A model generated the notes under the pieces. The model had not been told where the DNA came from and did no database searches. It saw only the letters and a list, made by a program, of their open reading frames with translations. A stretch of DNA of 64,000 nt from JANNSX01 sp046348995 (GTDB lineage: Bacteria; Pseudomonadota; Alphaproteobacteria; Rhizobiales; Hyphomicrobiaceae), in assembly GCA_046348995.1 (NCBI GenBank), contig JAXMDB010000015.1:1-64000 (forward strand). Direction: 5' to 3'. Position numbers and translations under genes: made by a program. This document shows, one piece after another, positions 38,501 to 48,706 of this stretch (the stretch's first letter is position 1; every line of letters starts with the position of its first letter).

Positions 38501-40605
38501 GCGCGCTCGTCCTCCCTGACAACAATTGCATCCACCGCCCAGGAACCTCGAGCTCCTGTGATCACAGGGTTGATTTCCACCTCGATCAAGTCGGTAGAAC
38601 TCGCAAATGCCGCACTGAAGGCGGCGACAGTTGCCGCCAATTCCTTCACATTGACTGCGGGTCTTCCTCTGTAACCTTTGAAGAGGACCGAGCAGTCGAG
38701 CGACAGCAGCATGCGTTCGGCTTCATCAACGCTGACGGGAGCAGCAAACGAACGTATGTCGTGATAGACCTCAGTAAATATACCGCCTGCCCCAACCGTC
38801 ACCAACGGCCCTATAGACACATCGCGATGCCCACTGAGTAGGAGCTCTGCACTCGCGTGCTTAACTTGCATCATGACTAGTATGGCTTCGACTTGGTGAC
38901 CAGACCGTTCGATATCCTCAATCATAGAGAGCGCTTGCTGACGCACCTGGTCAGCCCCACAGACCCCGATCCGCACGCCGCCGATATCCGATTTGTGGTG
39001 CACGCCCTGGACGACCGCTTTCAGGACGACATCCGCGTCACCGAATTCATAATCGACGTGCTTGAAGTTGCGCAGTTGCGCGGGACTATAGACACGACGC
39101 GCGGGGACGTTCAGCCCCAGTCTCGCCACGACATCCAGCCCCTCGACCTCGGATAGCGCCTTGACGGGTGTATGGGAACGGACCCTGTCGGAAGCCAAGT
39201 GCTCGACGGGTGGGCAGTCACGAGCAAGGGTACTCAACACTCGCGCGGCCATCCGAGCTGAACGAACAACAGGTATGCCCGCATTTCGGAAAAGCGTGAC
39301 GCGGCTATCGTCCGCGTCCCCTTCGGGCGAGAACACGACAATAGGTATCGCGAATTTGCGTGAAACCTCGCCCAGCTGACTCGCTTCCTCGGCCACGGAT
39401 TCGAAGGAGCGGGGCTCTGATTCATCCTGGAACAGACCGAACCGCAGTATTGAGCCCGGACAATCTTTCAAGATTGCCGTAAGCATAGGTAGACGAGATT
39501 CGTCGGGCGCTTGAACGGCGTCTACGGGATTTCCGACGCCAGCCAAGGGGCCGAGCAGGCCCTTCAATTCGTCTTGAACAGCTTCTGAGAATTGCCGGAC
39601 TTCGAGGCGGACGGTTTCCAGCGCGTCCGAGGTTAGTGTGGCCAGACCGCCTCCTTCGCCGACGACGGCGACGCTGCGCGACTTTGCGGCTGGTGCTCGC
39701 TCAATTGCCTCTAGACATGGAAGGATTTCGGACTCGTCTTGAAGTTCGATGATACCAGCCTGGAGAGACAGACCCGCGTAGAGAGAAGCCGGTGAAACCA
39801 GAGAAGCGGTGTGAGAGAGCGCCGCACGCTGGCCAGCCACAGTCGTTGCCCCGCGCAGCACGAACACAGGCTTCTTTCTGCTCGCGTGTTGCATTGCGTC
39901 GACGAACTGTCGCCCGGTTTCGCCTCGAATTCCTTCCATGTAGATGACGATGGATCGGGTCCCGTCGTCATCGGCGCAATATTGCAGGTACTCGTAGATG
40001 TGAATGTCAGCCTGGTTCTCGAAGCCGACGACATTGCGGTATCCCATGCCGCGAGCATTGAGCCCCGTGGCCAGCATCTGGATCAGCGTGCCGCTCGCGG
40101 AAATGAACGAAACGCTTCCGGGCGTCAGCTTTGGCAATCCAAGGAGGTTTGCTGAGGTCTCGCCGCCGTATGTGCCCATCGAATTAGGTCCGACAATTCT
40201 GGTTCCTCGTTCGCGGGCGTACTCGACGAGCGCGGCTTCCGCTTCCACCCCATGGTCTCCGGCCTCGGCAAATCCGGCCGTGTGCACCACGACAAATGGC
40301 ACTCCAAGATCGGCCGCTTGGCGCGTGACTTCGATTGCCGCCTGACTAGGAACAGCAACAAACACGACATCTGGTACGACCGGCAGATCGCTCAATGTGG
40401 TGAACGCTTCCGCACCTTGCACGATCCCTCCTTTAAGAGAGACCGGAAAGGCCCGACCAGTGAACGTCTCCGTAAGATGTTGGAAGTAAAGCCCACCCAT
40501 CTTGGTCGTATCATTCGATGCCCCAACGAGAGCAATGCTTGCAGGAGCAAACAGTGCCCTGAGAGCGATGCTGGTTTGGCTATCGTGTTTGAGCACGTGT
40601 TCCAT
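38497..40605 (-). CDS. NDP-forming acyl-CoA synthetase (acetate-CoA ligase family)
   Basis: A 702-residue fusion of the alpha-like CoA-binding/ligase part (SIALVGASNDTTKMGGLYFQ) and the beta-like ATP-grasp part (DVVLKAVVQGVHHKSDIGGV, LVTVGAGGIFTEV). The phosphorylated histidine expected in this family is in RAALSHTASLVSP. It interconverts an acyl-CoA with the free acid and ATP or GTP. With the hotdog protein it forms a two-gene operon between rnd and ppx, with less GC-rich codon use, suggesting acquisition by transfer. Confidence 0.88.
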   Translation of the reverse strand: MEHVLKHDSQTSIALRALFAPASIALVGASNDTTKMGGLYFQHLTETFTGRAFPVSLKGGIVQGAEAFTTLSDLPVVPDVVFVAVPSQAAIEVTRQAADLGVPFVVVHTAGFAEAGDHGVEAEAALVEYARERGTRIVGPNSMGTYGGETSANLLGLPKLTPGSVSFISASGTLIQMLATGLNARGMGYRNVVGFENQADIHIYEYLQYCADDDGTRSIVIYMEGIRGETGRQFVDAMQHASRKKPVFVLRGATTVAGQRAALSHTASLVSPASLYAGLSLQAGIIELQDESEILPCLEAIERAPAAKSRSVAVVGEGGGLATLTSDALETVRLEVRQFSEAVQDELKGLLGPLAGVGNPVDAVQAPDESRLPMLTAILKDCPGSILRFGLFQDESEPRSFESVAEEASQLGEVSRKFAIPIVVFSPEGDADDSRVTLFRNAGIPVVRSARMAARVLSTLARDCPPVEHLASDRVRSHTPVKALSEVEGLDVVARLGLNVPARRVYSPAQLRNFKHVDYEFGDADVVLKAVVQGVHHKSDIGGVRIGVCGADQVRQQALSMIEDIERSGHQVEAILVMMQVKHASAELLLSGHRDVSIGPLVTVGAGGIFTEVYHDIRSFAAPVSVDEAERMLLSLDCSVLFKGYRGRPAVNVKELAATVAAFSAAFASSTDLIEVEINPVITGARGSWAVDAIVVREDERA

Positions 40606-41060
40606 TTTTCACCATTGTCTCGACGCGCCGATTGCAGGGTCGTCCCCCCACGCGTGGTGCAACTGTGGTCCCCGCAGGGCCTTGGATGATCAGAACGATG
40701 GTGTGATTCTCGCAGACCTGGACGACAGTTTCCAGGCATGTGAATCGGGTTGCACCAATCGATCCCGTCTGCATTGGCGCCGATGGCGCCATAGCGTGCG
40801 ACTTCGTTCTGGCAGGCGCACTTACGGAATAAGGGACTTGAATGCCGACACGGAGGTCAGAGTCAGTGTGTCCCGCTCGATCTCGATGGTTTCGAGCGCC
40901 AAGACTGAAATCGGTCCAGATAGACGCTGCCGCCGATTTGGCTGACCGAGGTGCGCGCGGGAACCGAGCAGGTGCCGGACACTATTGCGACTGAGGCGTT
41001 GAGGGGTTGTGCACCGGAACAACAGCCGCTGAGGGCCATCTGCGGAAGTTCAAGTGGCAC
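40606..41060. other. Gene-free interval with possible remnants
   Basis: About 450 bp upstream of the acyl-CoA synthetase and downstream of ppx. It must contain the synthetase promoter. Short open frames on the minus strand (40822-41022 and 40863-41060) look like pieces of one decayed frame (TSVSQIGGSVYLDRF, ALETIEIERDTLTLTSVSAF), but I recognise no family. Confidence 0.4.
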
Positions 41061-42602
41061 TTACCGCCCCTCCCTCACCTCCCCCGTCCTCTCCAACAAC
41101 CCCGCCAGCGTCGAAAACCGCTTCTGCAGCCGCTCGCCATTGAGCGGCGCGAGAGCTTTCGGCAGCGTCAGCACGAGCTTCTTGCCCTCATACACCGGCA
41201 TCGCCTTGTCGATGATGCCGGGGACGCCGACGGAGAGCATGTGGGCGGCGCGGATCGCGGCGCCGATGATGCGGGCGCGCTTCAATTCGGACTTCGGCAC
41301 CAGGCGGATGAGCCGCTCGCTGAACTCGTTCTTTTCCCCGCCCGTGTGGCGGAAGTAGACGGCGAGCGCCAGGAACACGCGGCCCTCGTGCTCGATGCCC
41401 GACAAGGCCGCATGCGCGATGACGTTGAGGCTCTGCTCGCCGCGATAGTCGGGATGCGCGCGCCAGGCGATGTCGGAGATGAGGCAGGCGGCATGCCTCA
41501 GACGCCGCTGCTCGGCCGTCTCCTCGGGCCCCGGCGCGCTGAACAGCCGATCCGTCCAGTCGCACAGCTCGTGGGCGTGCTTGGGACTACGCGCGCGCAG
41601 CACCGCATAGTCCTCGCAGAAGGCAAGCAACGGATCCTGCACGCGCTCCTCGCGTGGCAGCAGCGTGTAGAGCAGGCCTTCGCGAATGCCGAAGATCGAG
41701 AACACGACCCGCGACGGCTTGGCGCGCGCGATCAGCGATTTGAGCACGACGGCGCCGAGCCCCAGCACCTCGCGCCGCGCGGGCGACACCTGATCCATGC
41801 CGGGCAGCTCGGCGAGCTTCTTGGCCTTGACGAGACTGTCGCAGAAGTCGGAGAGCTCGGCCGCGGGCAGCGCGTAGCCGTGCGTCACGTGCAGCGGATA
41901 GCCGGTCGCCGCCATGTGCAAACGGGCGATGTTGCGCCAGGTACCGCCGACCGCATAGAGCGTGCGGCCTTTGCCTTTGGGCAGGAAGTCGAGTGTCGCG
42001 ATATCGGCTTCCGCGATGTCGGCGGCTTTCGAGAGGTTGCCGTCGGCGCGCTGCTCGAGTCTCAGGCCACCGAGCGCCAGCGTCGCCGCCTGATTGAGCC
42101 CCGAGGGCGAGAGATCGATCACCTCGAGGCTGCCACCGCCGAGGTCCGCTGCGATACCGTCGGGATCGCTGAAGCCCGAGACGATGCCGGCCGCCGCAAG
42201 CTCGGCCTCGCGCTTGCCCGACAGCAGCATGACCTTGCCGCCGGCCGCCGCCTCGGCCTGGCGGATAAAGGCGTCGCAGTTCTCGGCCTCGCGCACGGCC
42301 GCCGTCGCGAGCATCCAGGGGCGGCCGGCGCCCAGCTGATGGACGATGGCGTGAAAGCGCTCCAAAGCCGCGAGCGCCCGCTCGGCCGGCTCCCCCTCGA
42401 TCCGCCGCTTCTTGGCGACGACGCGGCCGAGCCCGCACAGCACCTTCTCGTTGAACAACGGCGCGGGGCTGCGCGAGATCGTCTCGTAGACGACGAGCCG
42501 CACGGAGTTCGAGCCGATGTCGATGACCGCGACGGGGGCTGCGCCGTTGAGGCGGCCCTGTCCGCGCTCGGGCGCTTGCGAGAGCTTGGAGATCGCGGCC
42601 AT
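41061..42602 (-). CDS. ppx: Exopolyphosphatase (Ppx/GppA family)
   Basis: A protein of about 513 residues with the actin-like ATPase/phosphatase fold: phosphate-1 loop VAVIDIGSNSVRLVVYE, second loop GIAADLGGGSLEVIDL. It degrades polyphosphate from chain ends or pppGpp. ATG at 42602 has GAGGA upstream; an earlier TTG at 42617 would overlap the ppk stop. It follows ppk directly, pairing synthesis and breakdown of polyphosphate in one operon. Confidence 0.94.
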   Translation of the reverse strand: MAAISKLSQAPERGQGRLNGAAPVAVIDIGSNSVRLVVYETISRSPAPLFNEKVLCGLGRVVAKKRRIEGEPAERALAALERFHAIVHQLGAGRPWMLATAAVREAENCDAFIRQAEAAAGGKVMLLSGKREAELAAAGIVSGFSDPDGIAADLGGGSLEVIDLSPSGLNQAATLALGGLRLEQRADGNLSKAADIAEADIATLDFLPKGKGRTLYAVGGTWRNIARLHMAATGYPLHVTHGYALPAAELSDFCDSLVKAKKLAELPGMDQVSPARREVLGLGAVVLKSLIARAKPSRVVFSIFGIREGLLYTLLPREERVQDPLLAFCEDYAVLRARSPKHAHELCDWTDRLFSAPGPEETAEQRRLRHAACLISDIAWRAHPDYRGEQSLNVIAHAALSGIEHEGRVFLALAVYFRHTGGEKNEFSERLIRLVPKSELKRARIIGAAIRAAHMLSVGVPGIIDKAMPVYEGKKLVLTLPKALAPLNGERLQKRFSTLAGLLERTGEVREGR

Positions 42603-42613
42603 CGATGGCGTCC

Positions 42614-44812
42614 TCAAATCCGGCCTGCCAGCACGCGCGGCGGGAAGTTCTCCCTCAACGCATCACCGCGGCCCGACAGACTCGGATTGTTCATGAAATA
42701 CTCGTGCGCGTTGAAGGGCGCCTCGCCTTCGGCCGGTACGAGACGCGAGCTCGAACCGTCCGCCTCGATGCTCCAGCTCTGCTGGTTGTCTTTCAGGTTC
42801 GCAACCATGATCTGGTCGAGGATCTGCTCGTGCACTGTCGCATTCAAGATCGGCGTCAGCGCCTCGACGCGGCGATCGAGGTTGCGCTGCATCATGTCGG
42901 CGGAGGAGATGTAGACGAGAGCCTCGCGTGAGGGCAAGCCGTGGCCGTTGCCGAAGCAGTAGATGCGGCCGTGCTCGAGGAAGCGGCCGACGATGCTCTT
43001 GACGCGAATGTTGTCCGAAAGACCGGCAATGCCCGGCCTCAGGCAGCAGATGCCGCGCACCACGAGATCGACCTTCACGCCGGCCCCACTCGCCCGATAG
43101 AGCGCATCGATGATGCCCGGATCGACGAGCGAGTTCATCTTCATCCAGACTGCGCCGGGTCGGCCCGCCTTCACATGCGCGATCTCGTCGTCCAGGTGCT
43201 TGAGGATCCGTTTGCGGATGCCGTGCGGGGAGGCGGCCATACGCTCGAGCTCGGCTGGCTGAGCGTAGCCGGTGACGAAGTTGAAGATCCGCGTCACGTC
43301 CTGCGCGATCGCGGAGTCGGCGGTGAAGAAGGAGAGATCGGTATAGATCTTGGCCGTCACCGAATGATAGTTGCCGGTGCCGATGTGGCAGTAGCTGACG
43401 AGCTGCCCGCGCTCGCGCCGGACGACCAGGGCGAGCTTGGCGTGGGTCTTGAGCTCGAGCAGGCCGTAGACGACGTGCACGCCCGCATGCTCGAGCTGGC
43501 GAGCCCAGTTGATGTTGGCGAGCTCGTCGAACCGCGCCTTGATCTCGACGACGGCGGTGACGAGCTTGCCCGCCTCCACCGCCTCCTTGAGCAGGCGCAC
43601 GATCGGGCTGTCCTTGTTCGTGCGGTAGAGCGTCCACTTGATGGCGACGACGTCGGGATCGGCCACTGCCTGCTTCAGGAACTGCACCACCACGTCGAAG
43701 CTCTCGTAGGGGTGGTGAACGACGAAATCCTTCTTGCGGATGGCCGAGAAGCAATCGCCGTCGAAGGCGCGGATGCGCTCGGGGAAACGGATCTCGAAGG
43801 GCGGAAACTGCAGGTCCGTGCGATCGGCGGTGATCAACTCCTTGACGTCGACGAGGCCGAGCAGCCCCTCCTGGCGGAACACCGCGCTTTCGTCCGCCTC
43901 GAGCTCGCGCACGACGAAGCGCTGGAGGTTGGCCGGCATCTCGGAATCGAGCTCGATGCGGATGACGTCGCCGCGACGGCGGCGGTCGAGGGCGGAAGCC
44001 TCCACCGTCCGCATCAAGTCCTCGCCCTCCTCCTGGATCTCGAAATCGCTGTCGCGCAGCACGCGGAAGGCGCCGAGGCCCCGCGCCGTGAAGCCCGGAA
44101 ACAGCCGCCCGACGAACAGGCTGAGCAGCGTCTCGATGCGGATGAAGCGCTGCGCCTCGCGGCCGCCTTCCGACGTGCGTGGCAATTGGACGAAGCGCGG
44201 CGTCGGCTGCGGGATCGGCAACAACGCGTGCATCATCTTGCCGTCGTCGCGGCGGATGAGATCGAGCACGACCGCAAAGCCCAACGAGGGAATGAAGGGG
44301 AACGGATGAGCCGGATCGACGGCGAGCGGCGTCAGCAGCGGGAACACCTCGGCCATGAAGTGGGCCTCGAGGAAGCGGCGATCCTCGGTCGAGAGCTCAG
44401 CCGGCTCGACGATCGTGAGCCCGGTCTCGGCCAGCTTGGCTCTGAGCGCGCGCCAGAGCGACTGCTGATCGCTCGTCAGCGTGCCGACCATCTCGTTGAT
44501 GCGCACGAGCTGATCGGCCGGCGTCAGCCCGTCGGCGCTGCGCACCGTAACGGCCGCCGCCACCTGCTCGTAGAGGCCGGCGACGCGCACCATGTAGAAC
44601 TCGTCCAGGTTGGACGCCGAGATCGACAGGAAGCGCACGCGCTCGAGCAGCGGATGACGCGCGTTGGCCGCCTCCTCGTAGACGCGCCGGTTGAACTGCA
44701 GCCAGGACAGCTCCCGGTTGTAGAAGCGATCCGGCGAGGCGAACGGGTCGGCAACAGGGTCGGCCTGACGCGCGGCGGGCTTGCTGCGATTGCTCTTCAT
44801 GCGTGTCGCCAT
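42614..44812 (-). CDS. ppk: Polyphosphate kinase 1
   Basis: A 732-residue PPK1 that polymerises the gamma phosphate of ATP into polyphosphate. The N-terminal domain begins FYNRELSWLQFNRRVYEEA, the head domain follows, and the two phospholipase-D-like catalytic domains contain CHIGTGNYHSVTAKIYTDLS and the late IYCFGNGHGLPSREALVYIS. Normal length. It is encoded between hdaA and ppx, in the order usual for Rhizobiales. Confidence 0.96.
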   Translation of the reverse strand: MATRMKSNRSKPAARQADPVADPFASPDRFYNRELSWLQFNRRVYEEAANARHPLLERVRFLSISASNLDEFYMVRVAGLYEQVAAAVTVRSADGLTPADQLVRINEMVGTLTSDQQSLWRALRAKLAETGLTIVEPAELSTEDRRFLEAHFMAEVFPLLTPLAVDPAHPFPFIPSLGFAVVLDLIRRDDGKMMHALLPIPQPTPRFVQLPRTSEGGREAQRFIRIETLLSLFVGRLFPGFTARGLGAFRVLRDSDFEIQEEGEDLMRTVEASALDRRRRGDVIRIELDSEMPANLQRFVVRELEADESAVFRQEGLLGLVDVKELITADRTDLQFPPFEIRFPERIRAFDGDCFSAIRKKDFVVHHPYESFDVVVQFLKQAVADPDVVAIKWTLYRTNKDSPIVRLLKEAVEAGKLVTAVVEIKARFDELANINWARQLEHAGVHVVYGLLELKTHAKLALVVRRERGQLVSYCHIGTGNYHSVTAKIYTDLSFFTADSAIAQDVTRIFNFVTGYAQPAELERMAASPHGIRKRILKHLDDEIAHVKAGRPGAVWMKMNSLVDPGIIDALYRASGAGVKVDLVVRGICCLRPGIAGLSDNIRVKSIVGRFLEHGRIYCFGNGHGLPSREALVYISSADMMQRNLDRRVEALTPILNATVHEQILDQIMVANLKDNQQSWSIEADGSSSRLVPAEGEAPFNAHEYFMNNPSLSGRGDALRENFPPRVLAGRI

Positions 44813-44904
44813 CTGGTTGTGTGGTACCCTCGCCGTCGCGGCGGCGCACCGGAAGCCTGTCCCATTCCGCTATGACAACAGGACGACAGGGGCCTCGACG
44901 CCTC

Positions 44905-45603
44905 TCAATCGGCTTCCCCAGCCGCCCCGTCAACCTCCGCCAGCACCTCGCGGACGAGATCGCGCGTCACGGCCTGCTTGGCCTGCCAGACCCGGCGATC
45001 GATGGCGGCGACGGCACGCAGGACCTTGGCCATGGAACGATCGAGATGGCGGGCCAAATGCGCGACCGCGGCAGGCGTCGCCACCAGCTGGCGGTCGTCG
45101 AGAAGCTTCAGGAGCACCGCGCGCAGCAACGCCTCGTCGGGCTCGCCGATCGGGATCACCGGGAGTGCACGGGCGCGCGAGCGCAGGTCCGGCATGGCGA
45201 TCGCCCAGGCTCCCGGCGGGATGCGCGCCGTGATCAGGACGTGGCCGCCCAGGTCCTTCACCTGATTGATGAGATGGAAGACGACGGACTCGTCGCGCAG
45301 CTCCTGGTCGATGTCCTCGATGACGATCGCCCGGCGCGCGGCGTGCTCGGCGATGACTGCATCGCCGATCTCGCGCGCGGGAACGATCAGCGCGTTCGAC
45401 TTGAGCTGCCAGACATGCGCGAGGTGCGACTTGCCGGCGCCTTCGGGGCCGACGAGCGCGAGCACGGGATCGCGCCAGCGGGGATAGGAATCGATCGCGG
45501 CGACCGCCGCCGCGTTGCTGGCGCTGATGATGAAATCGGCAGCGCCCAGCGCCGGCCGCTGGCCGAGATCCAGGACGAGTTGCTCGGCCTTGCCTGCCGT
45601 CAC
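44905..45603 (-). CDS. hdaA: DnaA-related replication regulator HdaA
   Basis: A 232-residue AAA+ protein related to DnaA domain III. The N-terminus has a sliding-clamp-binding motif QLVLDL (residues 8-13). Walker A is GPEGAGKSHLAHVW and Walker B is AIVIEDIDQ. HdaA promotes ATP hydrolysis by DnaA on loaded clamp and so prevents over-initiation. The start overlaps the end of the AI-2E-type permease gene by four bases. Confidence 0.92.
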   Translation of the reverse strand: MTAGKAEQLVLDLGQRPALGAADFIISASNAAAVAAIDSYPRWRDPVLALVGPEGAGKSHLAHVWQLKSNALIVPAREIGDAVIAEHAARRAIVIEDIDQELRDESVVFHLINQVKDLGGHVLITARIPPGAWAIAMPDLRSRARALPVIPIGEPDEALLRAVLLKLLDDRQLVATPAAVAHLARHLDRSMAKVLRAVAAIDRRVWQAKQAVTRDLVREVLAEVDGAAGEAD

Positions 45604-46709
45604 GATAGGGGCTCCTCGATTGCCTCCGCCGTCTTGACCTCCGAAGAGGCCGAAAGTGGGACGTCGCCCGCATAGAGGCGGCTCTGGCGGTATTCCTCGA
45701 GCACGAAGCGGACGAGCACGCCGATGGCGGCGGCCGCTGGCACCGCCACCAGCATGCCGACGAAGCCGAACAGATAGCCGAAGGCGAAGACCGCGAAGAT
45801 GATCCAGACCGGATGCAAGCCGACGCTGCCGCCGACGATGCGCGGCGAGAGCACCTGACCGTCGAGCACCTGCCCGAGCGCGAAGACGCCCGCCACCAGA
45901 AGCACCGGCGTCAGCTCCGGCCAGAACTGCGAGATCGCCATGCCGATGGCGACGAGGCCGGCGAGGATCGCGCCGACGAGCGGGATGAATCCGGCAAGAC
46001 CTGCGAACAATCCGATAAGCAGACCGTATTTCAGCCCAGCCATCGAAAGAGCGATCGCGTAGTAGGCGCCCATCACGAGACAGACGAGACCCTGCCCGCG
46101 AAAGAAGGCGGCAAGCTTTCTGTCGATCTCGCCCGCGAGCTCACGGATGCGCGGGGCAAGCGGGCGCGGCAGTGCGCGATCGATGCTGTCGACGATCGCC
46201 GGCCAGTCGACGAGCAGATAGAACGCCACCACCGGCGTCACCGCGAGGAGGCCCAGGAAGTTCACGAGTGCGAGCCCGCCGCTGAGGACGCCCCTGAGCA
46301 CGGTGGTCAAGGCTTCGGCGAGGCCCGACGTCAAGCCGCCCATCTGCGACGGCCCGGGCACTTGATCGACGCCGCCGATCCATTTGCTCGACAGCTCGTC
46401 CGCAAGCGCCAGCAACCGGGCATAGATACCAGGGATCGCCTCGATCAACGCCGTAAGCTGATCGACGACGAGCGGCGCCAGGAAGATCAGCGCCAGCACG
46501 CCGGTCAGCACCATGGCGAGCAGAAGAGCGAGCGTCGCGACCCCGCGCGAGACGCCCATGGCCTCGATGCGGTCGACGAGCGGGCTCATGATATAGGCGG
46601 TGACGATGCCGGCGACGAACGGCAGCAGGATGCCGTTCAAGAGCGCGATGAACAGCAACGCCGCCGCGAGCACGGCGAGCCAGACGAGCGCCTGCTGCTT
46701 GAGCGTCAT
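45600..46709 (-). CDS. AI-2E/PerM-family membrane permease
   Basis: A 369-residue integral membrane protein with about eight helices and the family stretch LLIGLFAGLAGFIPLVGAIL. The actual substrate of most members is unknown. ATG at 46709 overlaps the upstream stop in ATGA, and the 3' end overlaps hdaA, so all three genes are coupled. The longer frame to 46874 is antisense overlap and is rejected. Confidence 0.9.
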   Translation of the reverse strand: MTLKQQALVWLAVLAAALLFIALLNGILLPFVAGIVTAYIMSPLVDRIEAMGVSRGVATLALLLAMVLTGVLALIFLAPLVVDQLTALIEAIPGIYARLLALADELSSKWIGGVDQVPGPSQMGGLTSGLAEALTTVLRGVLSGGLALVNFLGLLAVTPVVAFYLLVDWPAIVDSIDRALPRPLAPRIRELAGEIDRKLAAFFRGQGLVCLVMGAYYAIALSMAGLKYGLLIGLFAGLAGFIPLVGAILAGLVAIGMAISQFWPELTPVLLVAGVFALGQVLDGQVLSPRIVGGSVGLHPVWIIFAVFAFGYLFGFVGMLVAVPAAAAIGVLVRFVLEEYRQSRLYAGDVPLSASSEVKTAEAIEEPLS

Positions 46710-47359
46710 TCGCCCAAGCCCTCGGGCTTCCGGTGGCTCAGGATCGCGTTCTCGTCGACGACGCCATAGCCCGTCAGATGCCGCAGCCAGGTCTGCAGGT
46801 AGATGCCGGTCGAGATGACGATGAGGCCCGACGTGACGAGCACGAGCATCTGGCGAACGCCGCCGAGACCCCACAGGAACGCCTCGTCGGCGAGCGTCAA
46901 CACGGCGAGCGCGATCTGGGCCGCGGTGTTGAGCTTGCCCGAGAGGTGCGGGCGAATCCGCATCGGCCGGCCGAGCATGTGGGCCATGACGACGGCGATG
47001 ACGATGAGCACGTCGCGGCTGACGACGAGCACGACGACGGAGACCGGCAACAGGCCGTAATAGCCGAGCGTCACGAACAGCGAGACGAGCAAGAGCTTGT
47101 CGGCGAGCGGATCGAGATACGAGCCGAGCTCGGTGCGCCAGCCGAACTGGCGGGCGAGGAAGCCGTCGAGCGCATCGCTGAGGCCAGCCGCGAGCACCAG
47201 GAAGAATGCCGTCTTGAAATCGCCCCCGATGATGAGCGTGATGATGAACGGCACCACCAGGACGCGGGCGAGGCTGATGAGGTTGGCTGCGTTCAAGGTC
47301 TCGTCTCGTGGCAAGCCTGATAGTCCGCCGGGAAAGCTCCCAGCGGTGTGATTTGCCAA
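46706..47359 (-). CDS. CDP-alcohol phosphatidyltransferase family protein
   Basis: A 217-residue membrane enzyme with the family signature DALDGFLARQFGWRTELGSY followed by LDPLADK, which carries the metal-binding aspartates. It transfers a phosphatidyl group from CDP-diacylglycerol to an alcohol; similarity is to phosphatidylglycerophosphate synthase-like proteins, but the acceptor is not fixed by sequence. It leads the downstream coupled genes. Confidence 0.9.
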   Translation of the reverse strand: MANHTAGSFPGGLSGLPRDETLNAANLISLARVLVVPFIITLIIGGDFKTAFFLVLAAGLSDALDGFLARQFGWRTELGSYLDPLADKLLLVSLFVTLGYYGLLPVSVVVLVVSRDVLIVIAVVMAHMLGRPMRIRPHLSGKLNTAAQIALAVLTLADEAFLWGLGGVRQMLVLVTSGLIVISTGIYLQTWLRHLTGYGVVDENAILSHRKPEGLGE

Positions 47360-47392
47360 TTCTGGCGGTAAAGACCTTAGCCGTCGAGTGGG

Positions 47393-48550
47393 CTAATTGG
47401 ACCGCAGGATGAGACCGTCGCCGCCACCCGAAAGGTTAAGACCCTGCGCCGCCAGCGCCGCCTGGAGCGCGTTGGCGTCGCCAGGGAAGAAGATCGTGAC
47501 GTCGGCCGACTGCGACGACAGCGCCCCGACCTTGATCGCCTGGACGCCAGCCACCGCGCCGAGACGGCCCCGGATCTGCTGCCAGTCGCCCATCCCCGCG
47601 AACTCGGCCCGGACACGAATGCCGGTGCCGGCTGCCGCCGGATCGGATGCGGCATCCATGCCGACCGCGGGTAGGCCCGTCAGGCCCGTATCGCCCTGCC
47701 CCGCGCCTTCCTCGGTCGTCCCGAAGGCGGTCCGCGCCCGCACCCGCTTCCACCGGCCTTCCAGCACGCCCAGCCCGATAATGGCCGCGGTCTCGGCCGT
47801 ATAGCCCAGATCGTCGTCGACGATCGTGTAGGTGCGCACGAGCCTTATCGGCCCGACCCGGTCGCGGCCGATCAGCGAGACGCGGAGCTTGGCGCCGTCG
47901 CCCACGGGCTCGGCCAGCGCAATGACCACGCGGTCGGCATCCGCCTCGGCCTGGATGATCCCGTAAGCCCGGCTCTCACCCTTGGCGAGCGCCTTGAAGA
48001 CGTCGTCGGTCGCCGAGGGGCCGGCCGGGGAGAGCTTCACGGGGGTGAGGGCATGGGCGAGGTCGAGGCTCGTCCAGGCGTCGTGCCAGACCGTCGCGCC
48101 GTCGCGACCGTCGTCCGGTCCGAGGTATTTGACGACCACCGAGATCGCCTCCGACTGCTCGTCGGTGAAGGGAAGGCCGCTCGCGGCGAGGAACTGGCGC
48201 ACGGAATCGGCGCGGAAATGGTAGTCGAGGGTGGCGATATACTCGGTCGCCGAGTTCTGCTCGTCGCTGACGCTGACGTCACTCAGCATGTCCTCGACGC
48301 TCTTCGACGGCAGCTTGGGGAGCTTGCGATAGGCGGTGACGTCGACGAGGCGCTTCATGAGATAGCGGAAGGCGTCGCGCTGGCCTTCCTCGAGCGCCTT
48401 CTCCTTAGCGGCGACGGCATCGCCCGCGACCGCGCTGACGGGATAGTTGGAGACCTCATAGACGATATTGGATTGGGCGCGCGCCGGCGCAACAGCCAGC
48501 ACCAGCATCGCCCCGAGGACTGCCAAACCTCGCCACGCCGTCCACCGCAT
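47393..48550 (-). CDS. DUF2066 exported protein
   Basis: A 385-residue protein with a clear signal peptide (WRGLAVLGAMLVLAVAPARA, cleavage near ARAQS). The mature part (YEVSNYPVSAVAGDAVAAKE then ALEEGQRDAFRYLMKRLVD) matches DUF2066, a domain of unknown function common beside purM in Proteobacteria. ATG at 48550 is preferred; the much longer open frame is antisense to purM. Confidence 0.9.
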   Translation of the reverse strand: MRWTAWRGLAVLGAMLVLAVAPARAQSNIVYEVSNYPVSAVAGDAVAAKEKALEEGQRDAFRYLMKRLVDVTAYRKLPKLPSKSVEDMLSDVSVSDEQNSATEYIATLDYHFRADSVRQFLAASGLPFTDEQSEAISVVVKYLGPDDGRDGATVWHDAWTSLDLAHALTPVKLSPAGPSATDDVFKALAKGESRAYGIIQAEADADRVVIALAEPVGDGAKLRVSLIGRDRVGPIRLVRTYTIVDDDLGYTAETAAIIGLGVLEGRWKRVRARTAFGTTEEGAGQGDTGLTGLPAVGMDAASDPAAAGTGIRVRAEFAGMGDWQQIRGRLGAVAGVQAIKVGALSSQSADVTIFFPGDANALQAALAAQGLNLSGGGDGLILRSN

Positions 48551-48706
48551 CCGGATCTCCTGCTCCACCGGCCGCCTTATCGGCAGCCCTCGCGGCGGAA
48601 TTCGGGCCTCGCGCCACTTCCCTGCCGTCTGGCCATCACGAGCGGCACCTGATAAGCCCCGAGCCAGACGATCAAGCGACTCGCTGCAAGGCCAAGGGAG
48701 CACGAC

